Positions 18,008 to 27,003 of a stretch of DNA of 64,000 bases are shown in pieces. How positions within the stretch are numbered: position 1 is the first letter of the stretch; each line of letters starts with the position of its first letter. The position numbers and the translations under genes were made by a program. Origin of the DNA: Lachnospiraceae bacterium (lineage in GTDB: Bacteria > Bacillota > Clostridia > Lachnospirales > Lachnospiraceae); NCBI GenBank assembly GCA_902363555.1, contig CABJAM010000001.1:806001-870000 (forward strand). Reading direction: 5' to 3'. The notes beneath the pieces are model-generated. The model ran no database searches. It was not told the DNA's origin and saw only the letters and a program-made list of their open reading frames with translations.

Positions 18008-19201
18008 TTACATGAACTTTCTCGGTGTGCCCTTTTCTTCAAGTGCTTTGAGGAGAGCGGCCGCATCTGCGAATTTGCTCAATGTGATCATGGCAGCGAT
18101 AATGTATGGTTTGAAGCTGGCTTCCTTATAAAGCGGTGTTCTGTAACGGTCGAATACGGAAGCGTCCACCTCGCCGGTTTCACAACTGACACCGGTGATA
18201 TCTGCCGGCAGACAGTGGAGGTACAGAGCCTTGCCATCCTTTGTCGTTTTCATTAATTCTTCGGTACATGCCCAATCCTTGTGCTCGGCGTTCTGAGCAA
18301 GAAGCTCTTTTTCCAGCTTGTCGATACCTGCGAAATCGCCTTCGCCGTAAAGGTTCGTTCTCTTTTCCATAGCGGCAAACGGAGCCCAGCTCTTTGGATA
18401 AACAATATCCGCATCCTTGAAGGCTTCAGCCATATCATTGACACGTGTATAGGAACCGCCGGACTTTTCAGCGTTCTTTTTAGCAACTTCCTCAACCTCA
18501 GGCATAACCTCGTAGCCTTCCGGGTGGGCCAGAACGACGTCCATGCCAAAACGGGTCATAAGACCGATCACACCCTGGGGAACTGAGAGGGGTTTGCCGT
18601 AGGAAGGAGAGTAAGCCCAGGTCATGGCAACCTTTTTACCCTTTAAGTTTTCTACACCGCCAAATTCATGGATAATGTGAAGCATATCGGCCATACACTG
18701 GGTGGGATGGTCGATGTCGCACTGAAGGTTTACAAGAGTGGGGCGCTGCTCAAGGATACCATCCTTGTGGCCTTCCTCAACTGCATTGGCAACCTCGTGC
18801 ATGTAGGCGTTGCCCTTGCCGATATACATATCGTCGCGGATACCGATCACATCGGCCATGAAGGAGATCATATTGGCTGTTTCACGAACGGTTTCGCCGT
18901 GAGCTACCTGGGATTTTCCTTCATCCAGATCCTGCACCTCAAGACCTAAAAGATTGCAGGCGGAGGCGAAGGAGAAGCGGGTACGGGTGGAATTGTCGCG
19001 GAACAGGGAAATGCCCAGACCGCTTTCAAATACTTTTGTGGAAATATTGTTTTCACGCATAAAACGCAGCGCATCAGCAACGGTGAATACGGCTTCCAGC
19101 TCGTCATCGGTCTTTTCCCAGGTCAGGAAAAAGTCGTTGTTGTACATTTCTTTGAAATTCAGTTTGTTGAGTTTGTCGATGTAATCCTGTAAAGTTTTCA
19201 T
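18008..19201 (-). CDS. ygeW: YgeW-family knotted carbamoyltransferase
   Basis: A 397-residue member of the aspartate/ornithine carbamoyltransferase superfamily. Carbamoyl-phosphate motif FRDNSTRTRF (about 68-77), HPTQ (about 165) and LHCLPAD near residue 330 are present, with the longer YgeW-type inserts (for example TWAYSPSYGKPLSVPQ). The natural substrate of YgeW proteins is not settled. In this cluster the enzyme probably works in the catabolic direction, releasing carbamoyl phosphate from a ureido intermediate for ArcC next door (70-base gap). AGGAG lies 9 bases before the ATG. It is not a plain ornithine carbamoyltransferase: there is no arginine-deiminase gene nearby. Confidence 0.93.
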   Translation of the reverse strand: MKTLQDYIDKLNKLNFKEMYNNDFFLTWEKTDDELEAVFTVADALRFMRENNISTKVFESGLGISLFRDNSTRTRFSFASACNLLGLEVQDLDEGKSQVAHGETVRETANMISFMADVIGIRDDMYIGKGNAYMHEVANAVEEGHKDGILEQRPTLVNLQCDIDHPTQCMADMLHIIHEFGGVENLKGKKVAMTWAYSPSYGKPLSVPQGVIGLMTRFGMDVVLAHPEGYEVMPEVEEVAKKNAEKSGGSYTRVNDMAEAFKDADIVYPKSWAPFAAMEKRTNLYGEGDFAGIDKLEKELLAQNAEHKDWACTEELMKTTKDGKALYLHCLPADITGVSCETGEVDASVFDRYRTPLYKEASFKPYIIAAMITLSKFADAAALLKALEEKGTPRKFM

Positions 19202-19271
19202 AATATTAATCTCCTTTAATTAAGTTGAAAGGCGTCCGGCATTTGGCCGGGGCAAAGATTCAGCAATGTTA

Positions 19272-20585
19272 TTATTTCTCGGTATAAATCGAAGGCAGTG
19301 CAGCGTAAACAGCAGCGCATGTTACCAGATCGACTTTCCATGTCTTTTCGTTGGGCGCATGAGCCTGAGCCTCAGCGCCGGGGCCGAAGCCGATGCATGG
19401 GATGCCGTTGCGGCCCATGATGGACACGCCGTTGGTGGAGAAGGTCCATTTATCGGTCAATGGGCGTGCCTTGCGCATCTGCTCGGTTTCAGCGCAGCCA
19501 ATGCGTTCGTCGCCGTAAAGACCTTTGTAAGCGTCCTCAAGCGCTTTCGTTACCTTGTGATCCTCGGGAATAACCCATGTGGGGAAGTAGCATTCGATAG
19601 GATATACAAGGCCGGTGTAGCTTGGGCGTGCATATTCATACATGGAAACCTTTACATCATCGCCGTATTTTTGAACAGATGGCAGGCTGCGGATCTCGTC
19701 CAGGCAGCTTTCCCATGTTTCGCCGGCGGTCATACGGCGGTCCAGGGATACGGAGCAGGAGTCGGCTACTGCGCAGCGGCTGGGAGATGTAAAGAAAATC
19801 TCGGAGGTCGTCACGGTGCCGCGGCCAAGGAAGCGGGCTTCCTTCCACTGAGGATTGTATTTTTCATCCAGCATCTTTACAAGGCCTTTAACAGCGTTGG
19901 CGTCAGCGGCGTCATTTTCATTGAGTGCGCGCACATCCTGGAGGATATCGGCCATTTTATAAATGGCATTGTCACCGCGCTCGGGAGCGGAGCCGTGGCA
20001 GGAAACGCCCTTGACGTCCACACGGATTTCCATACGACCGCGCTGTCCGCGGTAAATACCGCCGTCTGTGGGCTCTGTGGATACGACAAATTCCGGGCGG
20101 ACCTTATCTTCATTAATAATGTACTGCCAGCACAGGCCGTCGCAGTCTTCTTCCTGAACCGTACCTGTGACGAGAACCGTATATTTATCGCTTAAAAGGC
20201 CTAAATCCTTCATAATCTTAGCGCCGTAAACTGCGGATACAATGCCGCCCATCTGGTCACTTGTGCCGCGGCCGCCGATTTCCTCATCCGATTCAAAACC
20301 ATCGTACGGATCAAACGTCCAGTTGTTGATATTACCGATACCAACAGTGTCAATATGGGCGTCAAAGCCGATGAGTGTTTCGCCGGTTCCCATGTAACCA
20401 AGAACATTGCCCATGGGGTCGATATCCACCTTGTCAAAGCCCACCGCTCTCATTTCCTCGGCAATGCGGTCGATATGGCCTTTTTCACCGGCGCTTTCAC
20501 CGGGGATCTTTACGAGATCTCTTAAAAAACGGGTCATTTCCTTTTCGTAGCCTTTTGCAGCAACTTTGATAGCATCAAATTCCAT
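19272..20585 (-). CDS. ygeY: YgeY-family M20 metallohydrolase
   Basis: A 437-residue hydrolase of the M20/ArgE/DapE superfamily, the subfamily named for its link to selenium metabolism. Metal and catalytic motifs are visible: GFDAHIDTVG (His, Asp), RGTSDQMGG (Asp), VQEEDCDG (catalytic and metal Glu), and a late His-containing GIPCIGFGPG segment. It should deacylate a small amino-acid-like intermediate of purine-ring breakdown. The ATG at 20585 follows AGGAGG by 8 bases; an upstream extension to 20645 has no good ribosome site. It lies 70 bases upstream of ygeW and 79 downstream of ygeX. Confidence 0.93.
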   Translation of the reverse strand: MEFDAIKVAAKGYEKEMTRFLRDLVKIPGESAGEKGHIDRIAEEMRAVGFDKVDIDPMGNVLGYMGTGETLIGFDAHIDTVGIGNINNWTFDPYDGFESDEEIGGRGTSDQMGGIVSAVYGAKIMKDLGLLSDKYTVLVTGTVQEEDCDGLCWQYIINEDKVRPEFVVSTEPTDGGIYRGQRGRMEIRVDVKGVSCHGSAPERGDNAIYKMADILQDVRALNENDAADANAVKGLVKMLDEKYNPQWKEARFLGRGTVTTSEIFFTSPSRCAVADSCSVSLDRRMTAGETWESCLDEIRSLPSVQKYGDDVKVSMYEYARPSYTGLVYPIECYFPTWVIPEDHKVTKALEDAYKGLYGDERIGCAETEQMRKARPLTDKWTFSTNGVSIMGRNGIPCIGFGPGAEAQAHAPNEKTWKVDLVTCAAVYAALPSIYTEK

Positions 20586-20664
20586 TTTAAATACCTCCTG
20601 TTTTATGTGTGCTGCGCATTTTGGCACAGCAATGTTATTACCCAACGGGTATATGTTTCAAAAG

Positions 20665-21873
20665 TTAATCATAGTTTTTTCCGTACCATACGATATCCTT
20701 GTAGCGGATCGGATCTGTATCGCCCTCGGTGGAGAACAGCAGTACGCGGGAAGTCTCGTCAAGCCCCAGGTCATTTTTAAGCTCGCTAAGCTCCGGCATC
20801 GTCATAATGGAGAATAAAAGGCCCATGGGAACTGCGCCGGACTCTCCGGAAATCACCTGTGGATCGCCCTTAAATGGCGCTCCCAGCACGCGCATCCCTT
20901 TGGCGCTGACCCAGTCCGGGCAGGCGGCAAAGACGCTGACGTGGTTTTTAAGTATTTCCCAGGAAATGGTATTGGGCTCGCCGCAGGCCAGACCGGCCTG
21001 GATGGTCGGCATATCGCCGTCCACAATGCGGATCTTACCGTCGCCGGCAGCAGCGCCTTTATAAAGGCAGGCGGCTTCGGCTGCCTCCACAACCACAACC
21101 TTTGGCGGGTTTTCCGGATAACGGTTGGCAAAATAGCCCTGGATCGCTCCGGCTAGGGAACCGACGCCGGCCTGTATAAATATATGTGTTGGCCGTTGGC
21201 AGCCGTCTGCGTGGAGCTGTTCATCCGCTTCGGAAGCCATAGTGCCGTAGCCCTGCATGATCCATGAAGGGATTTCCTCGTAGCCTTCCCATGCCGTATC
21301 CTGAATGACAACGCCCCGCGGGGTTTTGGCAGCATGTTCAGCGGCCAGGCGTACACAGTCGTCATAATTCATATCCTCGATGGTGGCAGTGGCGTTTTCC
21401 TTGCGGATATTTTCCAGACGGGTCTGCGTGGACCCCTTCGGCATAAATACCACCGCCTTCTGTCTCAGCTTATTGGCAGCCCAGGCAACGCCGCGGCCGT
21501 GATTTCCGTCCGTGGCCGTAAAGAAGGTGGCCTGGCCGAAGGCTTCCCGGAGTTCGTCGGATGTGAGCACTTCATAAGGAAGCTGTTCCACATCCCGGCC
21601 GGTTTCCTTGGCAATATATCTGGCCATAGCAAAGGAGCCGCCCAGCACTTTAAATGCATTGAGGCCGAAACGCCAGGATTCGTCTTTACAGTAGAGACTG
21701 CCCAGACCTAAAAATTCGGCCATATGATCAAGCTTTGCAAGGGGTGTCATGGCGTACTGCGGAAAGCTTTCGTGGAACCGCCGTGCTTTTGCCACTGCCT
21801 CCAATGACATGACCGCCAGCTCCTTGTCATCGGACTTTGGCATGGTGTTGTTTACCCACTTGATTTCTTTCAT
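20665..21873 (-). CDS. ygeX: Diaminopropionate ammonia-lyase
   Basis: A 402-residue PLP enzyme of fold type II. It cleaves 2,3-diaminopropionate to pyruvate and two ammonia, passing through 2-aminoacrylate. The PLP lysine lies in FGLNAFKVLGGSFA; other family marks are KDESWRFG, TATDGNHGRGVAWAA and the glycine-rich GVGSLAGAIQGY. The ATG at 21873 sits 7 bases after GGAGGG; an ATG 15 bases earlier overlaps that ribosome site and is unlikely. First enzyme gene after the PAS/HTH regulator in the leftward operon. Diaminopropionate is a proposed intermediate of anaerobic urate/xanthine breakdown in gut bacteria, which fits the neighbours. Confidence 0.95.
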   Translation of the reverse strand: MKEIKWVNNTMPKSDDKELAVMSLEAVAKARRFHESFPQYAMTPLAKLDHMAEFLGLGSLYCKDESWRFGLNAFKVLGGSFAMARYIAKETGRDVEQLPYEVLTSDELREAFGQATFFTATDGNHGRGVAWAANKLRQKAVVFMPKGSTQTRLENIRKENATATIEDMNYDDCVRLAAEHAAKTPRGVVIQDTAWEGYEEIPSWIMQGYGTMASEADEQLHADGCQRPTHIFIQAGVGSLAGAIQGYFANRYPENPPKVVVVEAAEAACLYKGAAAGDGKIRIVDGDMPTIQAGLACGEPNTISWEILKNHVSVFAACPDWVSAKGMRVLGAPFKGDPQVISGESGAVPMGLLFSIMTMPELSELKNDLGLDETSRVLLFSTEGDTDPIRYKDIVWYGKNYD

Positions 21874-21930
21874 TGAAAATCCCTCCATAGAAATTTCTTC
21901 ATATTACATATTAATTTATTGACTACATAT

Positions 21931-22566
21931 TTATTTATTGACGTCAATATAACTGTAAAGCGTGTATTTTGAAATGCCAAAATACTTGGAGACTTTGTCT
22001 CCGGATTTTTGTATAAGGAAGGCTCCGGAATCGTTGAGGAACTGAATGGCCCGGACCTTATCGTCCTTGGCCATGAGCGCCACCGGCTTTCCTACCAGGG
22101 CCACAGACTGCTCGATCAGATCATCCAGCAGATCCGTGACATTCGTTGTGATGCGCTCAGGCTCCTTATTTTCCGGTTCACTGGCGATCAGTGATCTTAA
22201 AGAACTGTCGATGGCCAGAAGTCCGGTGATATCATAATTAATGGCAAAGATGCCGATGACCTTTTCCGGATGCTCGTCGTCTCGTATGTACATCGTGCTG
22301 GATTTTAAAATCCGCCCGTCGGCCGTGCGGGTCAGGTAGCCGAGATGGTCCTTTAATTTCGATGGATCGCCATGTAATGTTTCAAGAACAACATGAGATG
22401 GTCCGTCACCGACCCGGCGGTTTGTTACATGGCCATTTTCTATGAGGACAATGGATCTGGAAAAGTCCTCTGTGGTCAGGTCATGGAGAACCACCTCGCA
22501 CTGATCACCGAACTGCTTTGACAGGGCGGTGGCCAGCTGCTGAAAAAATGCGACATTTAAACTCAT
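21931..22566 (-). CDS. YheO-type PAS plus HTH transcriptional regulator
   Basis: A 211-residue DNA-binding regulator. Residues about 5-115 match the YheO-like PAS domain (for example CEVVLHDL, IGIFAINYDITGL), which binds a small ligand. The C-terminal 60 residues match the HTH domain paired with it, ending in SKYFGISKYTLYSYIDV. The ATG at 22566 has AAGGAG at 8 bases. It is first in the leftward operon (57 bases before ygeX) and faces the divergent region with CAAAATTTTTTA boxes, so it probably controls both arms in response to a purine or intermediate. Relatives include DauR and other amino-acid or purine catabolic regulators; activator or repressor cannot be told. Confidence 0.88.
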   Translation of the reverse strand: MSLNVAFFQQLATALSKQFGDQCEVVLHDLTTEDFSRSIVLIENGHVTNRRVGDGPSHVVLETLHGDPSKLKDHLGYLTRTADGRILKSSTMYIRDDEHPEKVIGIFAINYDITGLLAIDSSLRSLIASEPENKEPERITTNVTDLLDDLIEQSVALVGKPVALMAKDDKVRAIQFLNDSGAFLIQKSGDKVSKYFGISKYTLYSYIDVNK

Positions 22567-22600
22567 GGGAAACACTCCTTCTTACTGCTCTGTTAAGACC

Positions 22601-22628
22601 ATCATATCACAAAATTTTTTAATTGCAA
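22601..22628 (-). promoter_or_regulatory. Leftward promoter of the regulator-ygeX operon
   Basis: On the minus strand TTGCAA (22628-22623), a 16-base spacer and TATGAT (22606-22601) with an extended TGA before it. The spacer contains one copy of the CAAAATTTTTTA box, so a bound regulator would cover the promoter. Confidence 0.6.
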
Positions 22629-22669
22629 TAGGTTTTTGCAAAATTTTTTAGGAAACCTAAAAAATTTTG
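22610..22669. promoter_or_regulatory. Operator cluster: one box plus a perfect 14-bp palindrome
   Basis: CAAAATTTTTTAA at 22610-22622, then CAAAATTTTTTAGG at 22639-22652 and its exact inverse at 22656-22669 with an AAA spacer. The palindrome ends 10 bases before the -35 box of the xdh promoter and is centred near -61, a usual activator position; the single box overlaps the leftward promoter. The palindrome is not followed by a T-run placing it as a terminator of a known gene. Confidence 0.6.
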
Positions 22670-22679
22670 TATTTAGCTC

Positions 22680-22708
22680 TTGCCTTTTGCCAATAGAAAT
22701 GATACACT
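22680..22708 (+). promoter_or_regulatory. Rightward promoter of the xdh operon
   Basis: TTGCCT, a 17-base spacer and TACACT. It lies about 200 bases before the xdh start, leaving a long untranslated leader. Confidence 0.5.
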
Positions 22709-22905
22709 ACACTTAAAGATAAAATGCATGGCGATTGTGCATAAAAAATTTGACGAATGATTTTGGGAATTGGGTATATTAACATTTTATAATGAGCGGC
22801 CGTGGATATGGACTTGTCCAATATTCATAAAACATAATTATCAGATAATTAATTAAAGTGTCAGATAATAACGTTGGCTGCAGATCCGGGAAAGGTGATT
22901 GCGTT

Positions 22906-25635
22906 ATGTACAAAATAACTGTCAATGGAAATGTTTACGAAACAGATAAGGATGGAAGGCTCATTGATTATCTGAGAGATGAGCTGCGGCTGACCTCTGT
23001 AAAGGAAGGATGCAGCGAGGGAGCCTGCGGTACATGTACCATTCTTGTGGATGGCAAAAAGATCAAGGCCTGTGTCCAGAAAATATCGAAAATGGATGGC
23101 AAGTCGATCATAACCGTCGAGGGGCTTACCCAGAGAGAAAAGGATGTTTATTCCTATTGCTTTGCTCAGGCCGGAGCGGTTCAGTGCGGATTTTGCATAC
23201 CGGGAATGATCATTTCTGCCAAGGCTCTGCTGGATGTCAATCTGGAACCTGCCAGAGAGGATGTAAAAAAGGCCATCCGTGGAAATATATGCCGCTGTAC
23301 CGGTTATAAAAAGATTGAGGAAGCCATTTTAATGGCAGCGGATTTTTTCCGCATGAATAAGGAAGTTCCCCTGGAAGATTCCGATGCCAGGCTGGGCCAG
23401 CGTTACCGCCGTATTGACGCCCGGGAGAAGGTTTGCGGCGAGGGTGAGTTTGTGGACGATGTGGTCCTTCCCGGGATGGTTTACGCAAAAGCGCTGCGCA
23501 GCCGTTATCCAAGAGCACTTGTGAATAGGATCGATATCCAAAGGGCATTGGCACACGAGGACTGTATCACTGTGATCACCGCAAAGGATGTGCCAAATAA
23601 TAAATGCGGACATATCAAAAAGGACTGGGATGTACTGATCCCGGAAGGAACCATTACCCACTACATTGGCGATGCGCTGGCACTGGCGGTTACATATCAT
23701 AAGGAAAAGCTGGATGAGGTGCTGGCGCTGATCGATGTGGATTATACAGAGCTGACACCGGTGACCGACCCTGTGGAAGCGTTAAAGCCTGGTGCTCCTC
23801 TGGTGCATACAAGCGGCAATCTTCTCACAAGAGAGGTCTGTCAGAGAGGCGATGCCGATCAGGCCATTAAGACTTCCAAATATGTGGTGACAAAGCATTA
23901 TTCCGTGCCATTTTCCGATCATGCCTTTATGGAGCCGGAGTGCGCCATCGCATTTTGCGAGGGCGATGGCATCCATCTGTATACCGGCGGCCAGTCCGTA
24001 TACGATGAGCAGCACGAAATTGCCTATATTTTAGGTCTGCCGGCGGAGGATGTAGTCAGCGAGACGAAGCTGGTAGGCGGCGGTTTTGGCGGCAAGGAGG
24101 ATATGTCTGTCCAGCATCATGCGGCGCTGGCGGCGTGGATTACCAGACGGCCGGTAAAGGTTAAGTTTTCCAGAGAAGAAAGCGTGAAATATCATGTAAA
24201 GCGCCATGCCATGGAGATGGATTTCACAACAGCCTGTGATGAAAATGGCTATCTCACCGGCATGAAGGCTGTGATCTATTCGGATACAGGAGCCTACGCC
24301 TCCCTTGGCGGCCCGGTGCTCCAGCGGGCCTGCACTCATGCGGCCGGTCCTTATAATTATCAGAACGTGGACATTGTCGGCTATGGCGCTTATACGAACA
24401 ACATTCCTGCCGGTGCTTACCGTGGGTTCGGCGTCACTCAGAGCTGCTTTGCCACGGAGTGTAATATCAATCTTCTGGCGGATATGGTTGGGATTTCCCC
24501 GTGGGAAATGCGTTTTAGAAATGCCATCCGGCCCGGTCAGGTACTGCCTAACGGCCAGATCGCGTCGCCGGATACCGCGCTTGTGCAGACGCTCCTGGCG
24601 GTGAAGGATGTCTACGAAGCCCACCCCTATGCCGGTATTGCCAGTTGTATGAAAAACAGCGGTGTGGGCGTAGGTATTCCGGATACGGGGCGGTGTATTT
24701 TAAGCGTAGAGTCGGACGGCAGGCTGCATATCCGCACATCAGCGGCCTGCATGGGCCAGGGCGTGGGTACGGTGTGCGTGCACATCGTCTGCGAAACGAC
24801 CGGGCTGCCGCCGCAGCTTATGGTGCACGAGCGGGCTAATACGGCCAGGACGCCGGATTCCGGCACATCCACGGCCTCCCGGCAGACGCTTTTCACCGGT
24901 GAGGCGACGCGCCGGGCGGCAGAGAAGCTGAAGGCTGCGTTGGAGGAGCTGGAGGCGGAGATGGGAACTTTCGCGGCAGACGATACTTCGGATGAAGATG
25001 CTCTGCGCAGCGCTATTCCTGGCGAGGAGGCTTCAGGCAGCACTGTTGCGGACGAAGGTGCTCCGCGCACGACTCTTACAGGCGAATGCTCTGGGCAGGA
25101 ACGGGATTTCTCCCGGATTTTAAAGGCTCTTGAGGGCCGGGAATTTATCGGGGAGTATGTGGGGATCACTGACCCCATGGGCATCGATAAGCCCAATCCG
25201 GTGAGCCACATTGCTTACGGCTACGCCACTCAGGTGGTGATCCTGGATGAAAACGGGAAGCTTGAACGGGTCGTGGCCGCCCATGATGCGGGAACTGTGG
25301 TCAATCCTCAGGCTGCCGAGGGGCAGATCGAGGGCGGTGTGGTCATGGGCCTTGGCTATGGACTGACGGAGGATTTTCCTGTGGAAAATGGCTACCCGCT
25401 GTTAAACTATGGACGTCTGGGGCTTATGCGGGCGACGGATGTTCCTCCGATGGATGTGATTTTTGTGAAATCGGATCAGGTATCAGAGCTGGCTTACGGA
25501 GCCAAAGGTATCGGTGAAATCTGTTCCGTGCCCACGGCGCCGGCCTGCCAGCACGCATATTACCGACTGGACGGCAAATTCAGAACGAAGCTGCCGCTGG
25601 AGGACACATTTTATAAAAAGCCTAAGAAAGCATAA
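22906..25635 (+). CDS. xdh: Selenium-dependent-type xanthine dehydrogenase (2Fe-2S plus Mo domains)
   Basis: A 909-residue molybdenum hydroxylase. The N-terminal half has both 2Fe-2S clusters (CSEGACGTC, then QCGFCIPG and ICRCTG); the Mo-cofactor domains follow, with GGFGGKED and PAGAYRGFG. The fused layout without an FAD domain matches the selenium-dependent family studied in Enterococcus. It should interconvert xanthine with urate or hydroxylate related purines. ATG at 22906 is chosen because AAAGGTGA lies just before it; the frame could extend to a GTG at 22858. Odd feature: residues about 686-735 are an acidic, Ala/Gly/Ser/Thr-rich insert with a near-repeat (EDALRSAIPGEEASG, DEGAPRTTLTGECSG). 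No FAD subunit is adjacent, so YgfK may be the electron partner. Confidence 0.92.
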   Translation: MYKITVNGNVYETDKDGRLIDYLRDELRLTSVKEGCSEGACGTCTILVDGKKIKACVQKISKMDGKSIITVEGLTQREKDVYSYCFAQAGAVQCGFCIPGMIISAKALLDVNLEPAREDVKKAIRGNICRCTGYKKIEEAILMAADFFRMNKEVPLEDSDARLGQRYRRIDAREKVCGEGEFVDDVVLPGMVYAKALRSRYPRALVNRIDIQRALAHEDCITVITAKDVPNNKCGHIKKDWDVLIPEGTITHYIGDALALAVTYHKEKLDEVLALIDVDYTELTPVTDPVEALKPGAPLVHTSGNLLTREVCQRGDADQAIKTSKYVVTKHYSVPFSDHAFMEPECAIAFCEGDGIHLYTGGQSVYDEQHEIAYILGLPAEDVVSETKLVGGGFGGKEDMSVQHHAALAAWITRRPVKVKFSREESVKYHVKRHAMEMDFTTACDENGYLTGMKAVIYSDTGAYASLGGPVLQRACTHAAGPYNYQNVDIVGYGAYTNNIPAGAYRGFGVTQSCFATECNINLLADMVGISPWEMRFRNAIRPGQVLPNGQIASPDTALVQTLLAVKDVYEAHPYAGIASCMKNSGVGVGIPDTGRCILSVESDGRLHIRTSAACMGQGVGTVCVHIVCETTGLPPQLMVHERANTARTPDSGTSTASRQTLFTGEATRRAAEKLKAALEELEAEMGTFAADDTSDEDALRSAIPGEEASGSTVADEGAPRTTLTGECSGQERDFSRILKALEGREFIGEYVGITDPMGIDKPNPVSHIAYGYATQVVILDENGKLERVVAAHDAGTVVNPQAAEGQIEGGVVMGLGYGLTEDFPVENGYPLLNYGRLGLMRATDVPPMDVIFVKSDQVSELAYGAKGIGEICSVPTAPACQHAYYRLDGKFRTKLPLEDTFYKKPKKA

Positions 25636-25654
25636 ATTGAAAGGAGCGTATGTC

Positions 25655-26986
25655 ATGCAGATTATTGGTAATGGTAGATTGATCACGAGAGACGCCGCGC
25701 AGCCGTTTTTTGAAAATGGCGCTGTGGTCATGGACGGAAAGGTGATCAAAGAGGTTGGAGATTTTACAGCGATGAAAACAAAGTATCCGGAGGCGGAGCT
25801 GATCGACGCCAGGGGCGGAGTGATCATGCCGGCATTTATTAACGCCCATGAGCACATTTACAGTGCTATGGCCCGGGGCCTCTCGGTCAACGGATATGAT
25901 CCCAAAGGTTTTCTGGACATTTTGGACGGAATGTGGTGGACACTTGACCGCCATCTGACACTGGAGCAGACGCGCCAGAGCGCCATGGCTACTTACATTG
26001 ACAGCATTAAAAACGGTGTGACGACGGTATTTGACCACCATGCCAGCTATGGTGCTATTACCGGAAGTCTTTTTGCCATCGAGGATGCAGCCCGGGAGCT
26101 TGGCGTGCGTACCTGTCTGTGCTACGAGGTTTCCGACCGTGACGGCGAGGAAAAGATGAAAGCCGGCGTCTATGAAAATGAGGCGTTTATCCGGCATGCG
26201 CTGGCGGATGACAGTGATATGATCGCCGCTATGTTCGGTCTGCACGCTCAGTTCACCTTATCCGATCAGACATTGGAGCTGTGCGCCCAGCATAAGCCGG
26301 ACGGTGTGGGCTATCACATCCACGTGGCCGAAGGGATCGAGGACCTGCATGACTGCCTGAGAAAATACGGCAAGCGCATCGTAAACCGGCTGATGGATAT
26401 GAATATCCTTGGGCCTAAAACATTGACCGCACACTGTATTTATGTAAACCCGCAGGAAATGGAATTATTAAAAGCCACCGACACGATGGTTGTCCATAAC
26501 CCGGAATCGAATATGGGCAATGCCTGCGGCTGCCCGCCAACGATGGAGATTTTCCGAAAAGGGATACTTACCGGCCTTGGCACGGACGGTTATACCCACG
26601 ATATGCTGGAATCCATGAAGGTTGCCAATGTACTCCACAAGCATAACAGTTGTAATCCAAACGAAGCCTGGGCTGAGGTTCCGGCCATCCTGTTTGACGG
26701 CAATGCTAAAATCGCCGGCCGTTATTTTAAATCGCCGCTGGGTGTGTTGAAAACGGGAGCTGCCGCCGACGTCATTGTCACGGATTACAACCCGCTGACG
26801 CCGATGGATGCATCCAATATCAACGGTCATATTTTATTTGGCATGACCGGAAGACATGTGGTGACGACCGTATGTAACGGAAAGGTATTAATGAAGGATC
26901 GGGAATTGCTTGTTGTGGATGAGGAAAAGGCATTGGCCGACTGCCGCCAGGAAGCAGCAAAGCTCTGGAAAAGTATTAATGGATAA
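25655..26986 (+). CDS. ssnA: SsnA-family putative aminohydrolase
   Basis: A 443-residue amidohydrolase-superfamily enzyme, related to guanine deaminase and chlorohydrolases. Metal and catalytic residues are visible: NAHEHIYS (HxH), FDHHAS, HIHVAEG, AHCIYV and LGTDGYTHD. SsnA proteins track with selenium-dependent Mo hydroxylases and are thought to open or deaminate a purine-derived ring. ATG at 25655 follows AAAGGAG by 8 bases, 19 bases after the xdh stop, so the two are translated from one message. Exact substrate unknown. Confidence 0.93.
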   Translation: MQIIGNGRLITRDAAQPFFENGAVVMDGKVIKEVGDFTAMKTKYPEAELIDARGGVIMPAFINAHEHIYSAMARGLSVNGYDPKGFLDILDGMWWTLDRHLTLEQTRQSAMATYIDSIKNGVTTVFDHHASYGAITGSLFAIEDAARELGVRTCLCYEVSDRDGEEKMKAGVYENEAFIRHALADDSDMIAAMFGLHAQFTLSDQTLELCAQHKPDGVGYHIHVAEGIEDLHDCLRKYGKRIVNRLMDMNILGPKTLTAHCIYVNPQEMELLKATDTMVVHNPESNMGNACGCPPTMEIFRKGILTGLGTDGYTHDMLESMKVANVLHKHNSCNPNEAWAEVPAILFDGNAKIAGRYFKSPLGVLKTGAAADVIVTDYNPLTPMDASNINGHILFGMTGRHVVTTVCNGKVLMKDRELLVVDEEKALADCRQEAAKLWKSING

Positions 26987-27003
26987 CACTAGGAGGTAAG
27001 AGC

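Noticed and set aside
18008..19201. Simple ornithine carbamoyltransferase of an arginine deiminase pathway
   Set aside because: No arcA or arcB-type neighbours; the inserts and the company of ygeX/ygeY fit YgeW.
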